Source: Paenarthrobacter sp. AR 02
GTDB lineage: Bacteria; Actinomycetota; Actinomycetes; Actinomycetales; Micrococcaceae
DNA length: 64,000 nucleotides
Direction of reading: 5' to 3'
Assembly: GCF_021538675.1 (NCBI RefSeq)
Contig: NZ_JAJUKH010000001.1
Location: forward strand, 868,001 to 932,000
This document shows, one piece after another, positions 52,371-60,825 of the stretch (positions are counted from its first letter, which is position 1; each line of letters starts with the position of its first letter). The notes under the pieces were generated by a model. The model had not been told where the DNA came from, ran no database searches, and saw only the letters and a list, made by a program, of their open reading frames with translations. The position numbers and the translations under genes are program-made.

Positions 52371-52448
52371 GCGTTGTGGGCGTCCATATGACGGAACTCC
52401 CGGCAGAAAACGCTTACTCACCGGGTGGTTCTGGCTAGGCTGTAGTTC

Positions 52449-52484
52449 GTGACCCACCAAGCCCCCAGCCGCACGCTGCCATGA
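52449..52484 (+). CDS. Putative leaderless 11-codon upstream ORF
   Basis: TAGGCT (52436-52441) ends 7 nt before GTG 52449, the pattern of leaderless promoters elsewhere in this window. GTG opens an 11-codon frame (VTHQAPSRTLP) whose TGA overlaps the ATG of the AEC transporter (ATGA). The transporter has no Shine-Dalgarno of its own. The short ORF may therefore deliver ribosomes to the transporter start. Inference from layout only. Confidence 0.4.
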   Translation: MTHQAPSRTLP

Positions 52485-53407
52485 TCGGCGTCCTGTCGGG
52501 GTTTTTTGTTGTCTGGGCCATCATCCTGGTGGGCATGTTCGTGGGACGCCGCAACATTCTGGGCGAGAACGCCCGGTCCGTCCTGAGTTCGCTGACCTTC
52601 TTCGTGGCGAGCCCTGCGCTGCTCTTTGAAACACTGAGCAAGGCCAAGCTGCACGACGTGTTCGCTGCACCGCTTCTGGTCACGGCCGTGGGCGCTGTCA
52701 TCACGGGGCTGCTGTTCTTCCTGATCGTGAAGTTCTGGCTGAGGCGCTCAATGCCTGAAGCCCTCATGTCCTCCATGAGCGCGTCCTTGGCGAACTCAGC
52801 GAACCTGGGCATCCCCATCGCCGTTTTTGTCCTCGGCGATGCCAGCTATGTGGCTCCGCTGTTGATCTTCCAGTTGGCGTTCTTCACCCCGATGTACTTG
52901 ATGGCACTGGATGCCAGCACCAGTTCGCACCGCACCACTCCCCTGCGCTTCGTGCTGATGATCGTGAAGAACCCCATGATCGTGGGCTCGGCATTGGGTT
53001 TGCTGGTGGCAGGTACCGAATTCCAGGTGCCGGCGCTCATCCTGGAACCGATCCACCTGATTGGCGGCGCAGCGATTCCGGCCATGCTGATGGCGTTCGG
53101 CATGAGCCTCAACGGGTCTCGGCCCCTGCAAAAGGACGCCGGACGGCGGCTCGATACGTTACTGGCCAGCGGGTTCAAGCTGATCGTGCATCCCCTGGTC
53201 GCGTACCTGTTTGCCCGCTTTGCCTTGGGAATGGACGGCCACGCATTGTTTGCCGTGGTGGTGACGTCCGCACTTCCCACAGCCCAGAACGTGTTCGTCG
53301 CAGCCAACCGCTACCAGGCCGGAATCACCGTGGCCAAGGACACCGTGCTCATCACCACGATCGTGGCCGTGCCCGCCATGATCGCCGTGGCGTTGCTGCT
53401 CGCCTAG
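52481..53407 (+). CDS. AEC family transporter (auxin efflux carrier/malonate permease type)
   Basis: A 308-residue protein with about ten hydrophobic segments in two repeats. The first begins GFFVVWAIILVGMFVGRRN and has SSLTFFVASPALLFETLSK. The mid-protein SMSASLANSANLGIPIAVFV contains the conserved Asn-Gly-Ile-Pro-like crossover. The C-terminal half ends in VTSALPTAQNVFVAANRYQA and GITVAKDTVLITTIVAVPAM, which are typical. It exports or imports carboxylates; the substrate is unknown. Convergent with the HAD-GH15 gene, 6 bp apart. Confidence 0.87.
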   Translation: MIGVLSGFFVVWAIILVGMFVGRRNILGENARSVLSSLTFFVASPALLFETLSKAKLHDVFAAPLLVTAVGAVITGLLFFLIVKFWLRRSMPEALMSSMSASLANSANLGIPIAVFVLGDASYVAPLLIFQLAFFTPMYLMALDASTSSHRTTPLRFVLMIVKNPMIVGSALGLLVAGTEFQVPALILEPIHLIGGAAIPAMLMAFGMSLNGSRPLQKDAGRRLDTLLASGFKLIVHPLVAYLFARFALGMDGHALFAVVVTSALPTAQNVFVAANRYQAGITVAKDTVLITTIVAVPAMIAVALLLA

Positions 53408-53413
53408 CCGGTT

Positions 53414-56050
53414 TTACTCCACGTCCGCGCTTGCCAGGTAGTGGTCCAGGAGCTGTGCGCACCGGATGAAGCCCAGGTGTGAGTACGCCTGCGGATGGTT
53501 GCCCAGGTGTGTTTCGGTGCCGGGGTCGTACTCTTCGGGCAACAGGCCCGTGGGACCGAACAGTGCCACCAACTGGTTGAACAGCTCCAGCGCATCATCC
53601 AGGCGCCCCACGGCCAAGTAGGCCTCGATCAGCCAGGTGGTGCAGATGTGGAAGCCGCCCTCCAAGCCCGGCAGGCCGTCGTCGTACCTGTACCGGAAGA
53701 CCGTGGGTCCGACGCGCAGCTCCCGCTCCACGGCGGCGACCGTGTCCAGGAAACGCTGGTTCTGGACGTCGAGAAGGCCCGAAAGTCCCACGTGCAGGAC
53801 AGCGGCATCCAGGTCAGGGCTGTCGTAGGCAACGGTGTATGACGCGGCCGAATCGTCCCAGCCCTCACGGAGGACTTCCGCACGGATGGTCCGTGCCTCA
53901 GGCGCCCAGTCAGGGTGGGGTTCGCGGCCGTGCAGCGCCGCAGTGCGGAGGGCCCGGTCCAACGTCACCCAGCACATGACCTTCGTGTATACATGGTGCC
54001 TGGGCGCGCGGCGGGCCTCCCAAATACCGTGGTCGGGCTCGTGCCAGCGGGCCAGGACGGCGTGGGCCATTTGCTCCACGAGGAACCAATGGTCGTCGGG
54101 GAGGAAGCCCCTCCGCTCAGCGAGATCGTGGATGAGCTCCGCAATCGGGCCGAACACGTCCAACTGGACCTGGTGGTCTGCCGCGTTGCCGATCCGCACG
54201 GGCCGGGAACCCGCGTATCCCGGCAAGCTCTCCACGATCGCCTCCGTTGACAGTGGAGCCCCCGTCACCGAGTAGAGCGGGTGCAACCATTCCGGCCCCG
54301 GCGCGCTCTCCAGGATCCGGCCCAGCCAGCTGAGGAACCCCTCAGCCTCCTCGGTTGAGCCCAGGCTGACCAAGGCGTTGACCGTCATGGAACCGTCCCG
54401 GAGCCAGCAATACCGGTAGTCCCAGTTCCGGGTGCCGCCGATCCCCTCGGGCAGCGATGTTGTGGGCGCGGCAAGGACAGCACCGGTGGGCTCGTGGACC
54501 AGCGACTTCAACACCAGCGCCGAGCGCCGCACCAGCGACGGCTTCATGGTGGGCAGCTGCAGCGTTTTGACCCACTCGCGCGTGACGAGCCCGACGGCGG
54601 CCCGCCGGTGGGGTTCTCCCGCCGGGTCCGCGGGTGGCGGCTCGGTGTCACCGCACCGCATGTTCAGCACCACGGGGCCGCTATTGAGGGGCACGTCGGC
54701 TGTTGCCGTTGCAAACCTGCCGTCGCTGGTGACTTGGAAAGCAACACCCGGGGCAGAGAGGATGATGGGGTCCGAGGTGCCGATGATGTGGACGTCATCG
54801 CCGCGGATCTCCATGTCGAACGGCGCATTCGCGTAATCCGGCCGTGGCGCGAAGGTCACCCGTGCCGTGCCTGTTCCCGAAAGCACGCGAACCAGGCTGG
54901 TGATGCCTTCCTGTGCCGGTTCCAGATAGTCGGTCACTGTGACGTCGGCCCAGCGGGTTTCAACAATCATGGTGTTATCTACGTAGCGCTGGGCCAGCAC
55001 CGGCGAGGGTTTGACCGGCTCCACGCTGAAGTGGCCTGCTGGATCCCCGCCGAGGATGTGGGCAAACAATGATCCCGAGTCCGGCAGGGGGTGGCTCATC
55101 CAACAGACCTTCGCATCAGGGGTGAGCAAAGCGGTGGAGCTGCCGTTGCCGATCATAGAATGGCGTTCCAGCCCCACGGCGTCTTCCCCGAACAGCCAGG
55201 CGCGGCGCAGTTCGAACAATAAAGCCAGCACCTTCGCGAAGGCTTCCGGATCCGGGATGGTGTGTGCCGCCGTCGTATCTCCCGAACCGACATGCAAACC
55301 CAGGTCCGGTCCGCGCAGGGTCCCCAACGCTTTTTCGTCGCTCTCGGCGTCTCCTGCATAAAGTGCGGCGCTGACGCCCAGCCGTGCCCGGAGCTGCTCC
55401 AAGGCTTGCCCCTTGGCAGGCTCCTCGACAGTGAGGTCCAGGACTGTACCGTCCACAATGAAGTACAAACCAAATTCAATGGCGATCTTTTGCGAGGCGA
55501 AGACCACCCGGTCCACGACTTCCGGTGTCGCGGGCCGGGTGTGCACGGCTACGCCCACGGGCTTCCGGACCACGCTGATGCCCTTTTCGAACCCGACGGC
55601 TTCGGTCAACGCCGTGGCCACCTGTTGGAGCAGTTGTTCCGTGGCGAGGGACAGGGTGTAGGCGTAGCCCATGTCGAACTCCATGCCATGCGAACCCACC
55701 AAATGCACCTCTGCCGGCAGCCTTGATACTGCTGCCAGGTCCCTGAGTGAGCGGCCGGAAATGATGGCGGTGTGCGTGTTCGGCAAAGCTGCGAGTGCCC
55801 GTAAAGCCACGGCTGCGCTGTCCAAAGGCAACGTTTCAGTGGACACGCCTTCAGCCGCGCAGAGAGTCCCGCCATAATTGCAGGCCACCAGCAGGCCCGG
55901 AACCCGGGCAAGGACCCGGAGTTCCGAGAACAGCTGCGGGGTGATGCCGTTGGGCGAGTCGGACTGAAGGGCTGTCCGGAGCAGGCCGAGCGGAAGCGAT
56001 TTCATCAGCCGGGCTGAATCGGCAACCGACTGGTTCAAGGGCGTAGGCAT
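53414..56050 (-). CDS. Degenerate trehalose-phosphatase (HAD) domain fused to GH15 glycosidase
   Basis: An 878-residue protein from ATG 56050 (MPTPLNQSVADSARLMKSLP), with AAGGA upstream; ATG 56107 lacks one. Residues 50-250 match an OtsB-type HAD phosphatase, with SGRSL (motif II, 99-103), PAKGQAL (Lys213) and GDAESDEKAL (motif IV, 233-242). Motif I, normally DxDGT, reads NYGGT (58-62), so both catalytic Asp are missing. From about residue 300 it is a GH15 glucoamylase/trehalase: GGTRNWDYRYCWLRDGSMT, MCWVTLDRALRTAAL and LLPEEYDPGTETHLGNHPQA YSHLGF with the catalytic Glu. The phosphatase part is probably a binding or structural domain. The GH15 part may hydrolyse trehalose. Confidence 0.85.
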   Translation of the reverse strand: MPTPLNQSVADSARLMKSLPLGLLRTALQSDSPNGITPQLFSELRVLARVPGLLVACNYGGTLCAAEGVSTETLPLDSAAVALRALAALPNTHTAIISGRSLRDLAAVSRLPAEVHLVGSHGMEFDMGYAYTLSLATEQLLQQVATALTEAVGFEKGISVVRKPVGVAVHTRPATPEVVDRVVFASQKIAIEFGLYFIVDGTVLDLTVEEPAKGQALEQLRARLGVSAALYAGDAESDEKALGTLRGPDLGLHVGSGDTTAAHTIPDPEAFAKVLALLFELRRAWLFGEDAVGLERHSMIGNGSSTALLTPDAKVCWMSHPLPDSGSLFAHILGGDPAGHFSVEPVKPSPVLAQRYVDNTMIVETRWADVTVTDYLEPAQEGITSLVRVLSGTGTARVTFAPRPDYANAPFDMEIRGDDVHIIGTSDPIILSAPGVAFQVTSDGRFATATADVPLNSGPVVLNMRCGDTEPPPADPAGEPHRRAAVGLVTREWVKTLQLPTMKPSLVRRSALVLKSLVHEPTGAVLAAPTTSLPEGIGGTRNWDYRYCWLRDGSMTVNALVSLGSTEEAEGFLSWLGRILESAPGPEWLHPLYSVTGAPLSTEAIVESLPGYAGSRPVRIGNAADHQVQLDVFGPIAELIHDLAERRGFLPDDHWFLVEQMAHAVLARWHEPDHGIWEARRAPRHHVYTKVMCWVTLDRALRTAALHGREPHPDWAPEARTIRAEVLREGWDDSAASYTVAYDSPDLDAAVLHVGLSGLLDVQNQRFLDTVAAVERELRVGPTVFRYRYDDGLPGLEGGFHICTTWLIEAYLAVGRLDDALELFNQLVALFGPTGLLPEEYDPGTETHLGNHPQAYSHLGFIRCAQLLDHYLASADVE

Positions 56051-56146
56051 GGGGAATCCTTCCGAAGCGGATAGATCCAGTTTCCGCCCGTACGGTTTCG
56101 CCGTCATGCTTTATTCGTTGCAAATGCGTAAAACATTTGGAACTGC

Positions 56147-57508
56147 CTACTCCGTGAAAGCGTCCGCCATATCCAGGACTTCATCCAGGATGGCCAGGCC
56201 CGCCCGGGCATCCTCCACGCTGATGTTGCAGGGCGGAACCACGTGGATCCGGTTGAAGTTCGCGAACGGGATGAGGCCGCGCGACTTGCAGGCCGCCACC
56301 AGTTGGTTCATCTCGGGGCTGGAGGAACCGTACGGCGCCAGCGGCTCCTTCGTGGCACGGTTCCTGACCAGCTCGATGGCCCAAAAGACGCCCTTGCCCC
56401 GCACTTCGCCCACAGAACGGTGACGTTCAGCGAATCCTGCGAGCGCCGGGCCGATCACGTCTGTGCCGAGGCTTTCCGCGTGCTGCACAATGCCTTCACG
56501 TTCCATGGCGTTGATGGTGGCCACCGCTGCGGCCGTGGCCAGTGGGTGACCGGAGTAGGTCAATCCGCCGGGATAGGCCCTGGTGCCAAAGGTGGCTGCG
56601 ATGTCAGGGTTGATGGCTACGCCACCCAGCGGGACATAACCGGAGTTCACGCCCTTGGCAAAGGTGAGCAGGTCCGGGACGACGTCAAAATGCTCGACGG
56701 CGAACCACTTGCCTGTGCGTCCGAAACCGGCCATGACCTCGTCGGCGATGAAGACGATCCCGTGCTTGGTGCACAGCTCCCGGACCCCCTGCATGTAGCC
56801 TGCCGGCGGGACGTAGATCCCGGCCGTTCCGGGGATGCTCTCCATCATGATCGCGGCGATGCTGGAGGGGCCTTCGAACTCGATGAGCTGTTCCAGGTGC
56901 TCCAATGCACGTTGGGATTCCTCTGCCTCCGTGGCCGAGTGGAAGGCCGTGCGGTAGAGATAGGGCGGGAAGAAGTGGATGGTGCCGGTGGATGCGTTGT
57001 CGCTGGCCCACCTCCGGGGGTCGCCGGTGATGTTGACCGCCAGATGTGTTCCGCCATGGTACGAGCGGTAGGCGGACAGGACTTTGTGGCGGCCTGTGTG
57101 CAGCCTGGCCATCCGGACTGCGTGCTCGTTGGCGTCGGCCCCACCGTTGGTGAAGAAGATCCGGTCCAGCTCCCCCGGGGTCCGTTCCGCGATCAGACGT
57201 GCGGCCTCCGATCGTGCGTCGTTGACGTAGCTGGGGGCAATCGTGCACAGCTTGGCTGCTTGCGCCGCGATCGCCGCCACAACGGCCGGGTGCTGGTGCC
57301 CGATGTTCGTATTCACCAGCTGGGACGAGAAGTCCAGGTACTTGTTGCCCTCACCGTCCCAGATGTGCGACCCCTGTGCTGCGCTGATGACCATCGGGTC
57401 CAAGGTGTCCTGCGCTGACCAGGAGTGGAAGACGTGCTTGCGGTCCAGTTCGTAGGCGCGTTGGGCTGCCTCGGGGTCCGTGAGTGATGGTTCGAGGATG
57501 GCGGTCAT
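56147..57508 (-). CDS. Class III (omega) aminotransferase, probably beta-alanine/GABA type
   Basis: A 453-residue PLP enzyme. The N-terminal substrate loop is DRKHVFHSWSAQDTLDPM. VFIADEVMAGFGRTGKWFAV contains the PLP-contacting Asp, and LLTFAKGVNSGYVPLGGVA the Schiff-base Lys. It lies 26 bp downstream of the semialdehyde dehydrogenase gene on the same strand. That pairing suggests it turns beta-alanine (or GABA or 3-aminoisobutyrate) plus pyruvate into malonate semialdehyde and alanine. ATG 57508 has AGGA upstream. Confidence 0.88.
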   Translation of the reverse strand: MTAILEPSLTDPEAAQRAYELDRKHVFHSWSAQDTLDPMVISAAQGSHIWDGEGNKYLDFSSQLVNTNIGHQHPAVVAAIAAQAAKLCTIAPSYVNDARSEAARLIAERTPGELDRIFFTNGGADANEHAVRMARLHTGRHKVLSAYRSYHGGTHLAVNITGDPRRWASDNASTGTIHFFPPYLYRTAFHSATEAEESQRALEHLEQLIEFEGPSSIAAIMMESIPGTAGIYVPPAGYMQGVRELCTKHGIVFIADEVMAGFGRTGKWFAVEHFDVVPDLLTFAKGVNSGYVPLGGVAINPDIAATFGTRAYPGGLTYSGHPLATAAAVATINAMEREGIVQHAESLGTDVIGPALAGFAERHRSVGEVRGKGVFWAIELVRNRATKEPLAPYGSSSPEMNQLVAACKSRGLIPFANFNRIHVVPPCNISVEDARAGLAILDEVLDMADAFTE

Positions 57509-57534
57509 GATGGTTGTCCTGACGTCGTCGGCGT

Positions 57535-59022
57535 TTAGGAGTTCTGTGGGAAACCGAGGTTGATCCCGCCGTGGCTGGGGTCCAGCCAGCGGGTAGTGAC
57601 GGCCTTGCCGCGGGTGAAGAAGCCAACGCCCTCCGTGCCGTGGGCGTGCGTGTCACCGAACAAGGAGTTCTTCCAGCCCCCGAACGAGTAGTAGGCCATG
57701 GGTACGGGGACGGGAACGTTGATGCCCACCATGCCCACCTCAACCTCGTTCTCGAAACGGCGGGCGGCGCCGCCGTCGTTGGTGAAAATCGCGGTGCCGT
57801 TGCCGTACGGGTTGGCGTTGATGGTGGCGAGCGCCTCGTCGTAGCTGTCCACCCGGACCACCGAGAGCACCGGCCCGAAGATCTCGTCCTGGTAGATGGA
57901 CATGTCGGTGGTGACGTGATCAAACAGTGTTGGGCCGACGAAGAAGCCATCGCCTTCGGCATCGGGGATGATGCCGCGGCCGTCGACCACCAGCGTGGCA
58001 CCGGCGGCTTCACCGGCGTCGACGTAACCCGATACCTTGTCCCTGTGCTGGGAGGTGACCAAGGGGCCCATGTCGCAACCGCGCAGCCCATCGCCGGTGC
58101 GCAGGTTCCGGGCGCGGTCAGCGATCCTGTCCACCAGTGCGTCCGCGATCTCGCCTACAGCCAGGAGCGCCGAAACAGCCATGCACCGTTCGCCTGCGGA
58201 CCCAAAGCCGGCGTTGATTGCGGCGTCGGCAGCGAGGTCCAGGTCGGCGTCGGGAAGGACAATCATGTGGTTCTTCGCCCCGCCCAAAGCCTGGACCCGC
58301 TTGCCGTGGGCGGTGGCGGTCTCGTAGACATACTTGGCGATCGGGGTGGAGCCCACGAAAGAGACGGCTTTGACGTCCGGGTGCGTCAGCAAGGTATCAA
58401 CCGCGACCTTGTCGCCGTGCAGGACGTTGAATACGCCGTCGGGCAGGCCGGCTTCCTTCCACAGCTCGGCCACCCAGTTGACGGCCGAGGGGTCCTTTTC
58501 GCTCGGTTTGATGATGACGGTGTTGCCAGCGGCGATCGCGATCGGGAAGAACCACATGGGGACCATCGCCGGGAAGTTGAAGGGGCTGATAATTGCGACC
58601 GGGCCCAGTGCTTGCCGGATGGAGTGGATGTCCACTTTGGTGGAGGCGTTTTCGGTGTAGCTGCCTTTGAGCAGGTGCGGGATACCGCACGCGAACTCCA
58701 CCACTTCCTGTCCGCGGGTCACCTCGCCCAGAGCATCGTCCAGGACCTTTCCATGCTCGGAGGTGATGATCGCAGCAAGCTCGTCCTTGCGGGAGTTGAG
58801 GAGCTCGCGGAAAGCGAAAAGGATCTGGGTGCGGCGCGCCAGGGAGGTTTCGCGCCAAGCCGGGAAAGCGGCTTTCGCGGCAGCGACGGCGGCGTTGCCG
58901 TCCTCGACGCTGGCCAAGGCGACCTGTCCGGTCACCTTCCCGGTGGCAGGGTTGGTGACAGAAGCGGTGCGGTCGCCCGCCGGGACGTAGCTGCCGTTGA
59001 TCCAGTGCTCGATGGTGTTCAA
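57535..59022 (-). CDS. mmsA: CoA-acylating methylmalonate-semialdehyde dehydrogenase
   Basis: A 495-residue ALDH from TTG 59022 (LNTIEHWINGSYVPAGDRTA), with AAGGAG 5 nt upstream. A TTG 10 codons earlier has no such site. Family landmarks: GPVAIISPFNFPAMVPMWFF PIAIAAGN, KPSEKDPSA, GGAKNHMIVLPDADLDLAAD and GSAGERCMAVSALLAVG (catalytic Cys). It turns malonate or methylmalonate semialdehyde into acetyl- or propionyl-CoA. With the aminotransferase downstream it forms a beta-alanine or valine-derived degradation unit. Confidence 0.93.
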   Translation of the reverse strand: MNTIEHWINGSYVPAGDRTASVTNPATGKVTGQVALASVEDGNAAVAAAKAAFPAWRETSLARRTQILFAFRELLNSRKDELAAIITSEHGKVLDDALGEVTRGQEVVEFACGIPHLLKGSYTENASTKVDIHSIRQALGPVAIISPFNFPAMVPMWFFPIAIAAGNTVIIKPSEKDPSAVNWVAELWKEAGLPDGVFNVLHGDKVAVDTLLTHPDVKAVSFVGSTPIAKYVYETATAHGKRVQALGGAKNHMIVLPDADLDLAADAAINAGFGSAGERCMAVSALLAVGEIADALVDRIADRARNLRTGDGLRGCDMGPLVTSQHRDKVSGYVDAGEAAGATLVVDGRGIIPDAEGDGFFVGPTLFDHVTTDMSIYQDEIFGPVLSVVRVDSYDEALATINANPYGNGTAIFTNDGGAARRFENEVEVGMVGINVPVPVPMAYYSFGGWKNSLFGDTHAHGTEGVGFFTRGKAVTTRWLDPSHGGINLGFPQNS

Positions 59023-59071
59023 GAGTTCTCCTTGGTAGGTGGCCTGGGACAAGTCTTGCCGCGCACCACCG

Positions 59072-59125
59072 CTTATATAAGGAGACGTCTGTAAGGTTAT
59101 TTGACTGCGCCCTTACACTGTGTAA
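59072..59125. promoter_or_regulatory. Palindrome cluster in the mmsA-pucR intergenic region
   Basis: Three perfect palindromes lie in 54 bp: CTTATATAAG (59072-59081), AGACGTCT (59083-59090) and TTACAC-T-GTGTAA (59113-59125). The last one abuts ATG 59126 of pucR and contains TACACT, a likely leaderless -10 box. This fits a PucR-type regulator controlling both genes. Confidence 0.55.
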
Positions 59126-60796
59126 ATGCTTCCTACCGTCGGTGCCGTCCTCGAACTCCCCGTGCTGCGCGCCGCGGATCCCCTTGTGCTCGGCAGCGCA
59201 AACGGTTTGGACGCACCGGTCCGCTGGGTGCACGTCAGCGAAATACTCGACGTCGGCGGGCTGCTGTCGGGCGGGGAGCTGGTGCTCACCACCGGACTGG
59301 AGCTGGAAAAATCACCGGAAGCATCGGCGTCGTTCATTGACTCCCTGGAGGCCGCCGGAGCGGCCGGCCTGATCGTGGAACTCGTCGGCCAGCGGCAACG
59401 CAGCCGGAAAGCCCTGGAGGAAGCAGCCCGTACGGCCTCGATTCCCGTGGTCATCGTGGAACGCCGGGTCCGGTTCGTCCAGGTCACCGAGATCGTCCAC
59501 AGGATGATCGTCGCGGACCAACTTGAGCGCGTCGAACGGGCCCGGGACGTCCATGAGGCATTCACTGTGCTGAGCCTGGAAAGCGCAGACACCCAACGCG
59601 TCGTGGAGCAGGCGGCCACGATGATCGGCGCCCCTGTCGTGTTGGAGGACCTCTCGCACTTGGTGCTCGCCTATGCGGGCCGGCACGTGACCACCACCGA
59701 CCTTCTGGACGATTGGGAGCGACGCTCCAGGACCACGCCGTTTCCGTTGCTCACCGGCCGGTCCGGGCCGGAGCTGTGGCTGCAGGCAGCGGTGGGAGTG
59801 AGGCAACAAGTATGGGGCAGGCTGGTGGTGCCAATGCCTCCGGCCGCCCTGGACGCCGATGAGGACATGGCCGTCATGGTTCTTGAGCGGGCCGCCCAGA
59901 CCCTGGCGATCAACCGCTTGGCGGACCGCGACCAGCGCGAGCTTAGCCATCACGCCCAGGCCGGACTCCTTAACTCGCTGCGCCAACCCCGTGGGCTCAG
60001 TGAGGCGGAGGCCCTGGCACGGGCGGGTTCACTGGGCCTGAAACGCTCCTCCTACTACGTGCCGCTCGTTTTCCGGACCGCCTTTCAGGCATGGGGTTCA
60101 CCTGTGCTGCCCGCAGACCCCCTCGCCGGGCAGCAGGACGAACGCGAACTTCTGGAGCGGCTTGCCAAGGCGTTGAAGTCCACCGCCGGAACAGCCTTGG
60201 CGGCAAGCATCCAGTCAGGTTCGGTGGGAATGATCCTTGCCCTTCCGGCCCGGCAGCAAGAGGAGACCACGCTGCGGATACTGGCCGAAGCCGCTGCGGG
60301 GCCCGGGGTTGAGGCCAGCTCCGGCATCAGCCAGACGCCCGCAGTCCCCCCGGCCTGGATCATCGGAGTGGGCCGCATGAAAGCCACGCTGCTGGAAGCC
60401 GCTGCGGGCATTGACGAAGCCGCCCATATAGCTGAAAGTGCTGCCACGCTGCGGGAAACAGGCAAGCCCTACTATCGCGCCACGGATGTGCGCCTTCGCG
60501 GGCTGCTGGCCCTGTTGCGCAAGGATCCCCGCGTCCAGCAATTCGTGGAATCGGAGTTGTCCGCAGTCCTCCGGGCTGACGCCGAGGGCAAGGGCGAATA
60601 CCTGGAGCTGTTGGGGCTATACCTCGGATCCGGCGGCAACAAGGCCGCTATGGCGCGCAGCGGCTTCCTGAGCCGGCCAACCCTTTATGCCCGGCTCGCC
60701 AAGCTGGAGGAACTGTTGGCTGTAGACCTGGACGACCCCGAATCGCGCACCTCACTGCACGTAGCACTCCTGGCCTACCTGACCCGGGGACAGTAA
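59126..60796 (+). CDS. PucR family transcriptional regulator
   Basis: A 556-residue protein. The N-terminal PucR domain reads MLPTVGAVLELPVLRAADPL, then HVSEILDVGGLLSGGELVLT TGLEL. The middle has a GGDEF-like CdaR region. The C-terminal helix-turn-helix (HTH_30) is YLGSGGNKAAMARSGFLSRP TLYARL. Such regulators often sense amines or purine-degradation products. It is divergent from mmsA and the aminotransferase, which it likely activates when beta-alanine or a similar amine is present. Leaderless start at 59126. Confidence 0.88.
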   Translation: MLPTVGAVLELPVLRAADPLVLGSANGLDAPVRWVHVSEILDVGGLLSGGELVLTTGLELEKSPEASASFIDSLEAAGAAGLIVELVGQRQRSRKALEEAARTASIPVVIVERRVRFVQVTEIVHRMIVADQLERVERARDVHEAFTVLSLESADTQRVVEQAATMIGAPVVLEDLSHLVLAYAGRHVTTTDLLDDWERRSRTTPFPLLTGRSGPELWLQAAVGVRQQVWGRLVVPMPPAALDADEDMAVMVLERAAQTLAINRLADRDQRELSHHAQAGLLNSLRQPRGLSEAEALARAGSLGLKRSSYYVPLVFRTAFQAWGSPVLPADPLAGQQDERELLERLAKALKSTAGTALAASIQSGSVGMILALPARQQEETTLRILAEAAAGPGVEASSGISQTPAVPPAWIIGVGRMKATLLEAAAGIDEAAHIAESAATLRETGKPYYRATDVRLRGLLALLRKDPRVQQFVESELSAVLRADAEGKGEYLELLGLYLGSGGNKAAMARSGFLSRPTLYARLAKLEELLAVDLDDPESRTSLHVALLAYLTRGQ

Positions 60797-60825
60797 GGGG
60801 CCGGCAGTAATGCGACCATTGACGG

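Noticed and set aside
56243-57418. 391-codon plus-strand frame over the aminotransferase
   Set aside because: Antisense to a PLP enzyme with intact active-site motifs; no family resemblance.
57571-59094. 507-codon open frame on the plus strand over mmsA
   Set aside because: Antisense mirror of a clearly coding dehydrogenase gene, with no ribosome-binding site and a composition typical of antisense translation.
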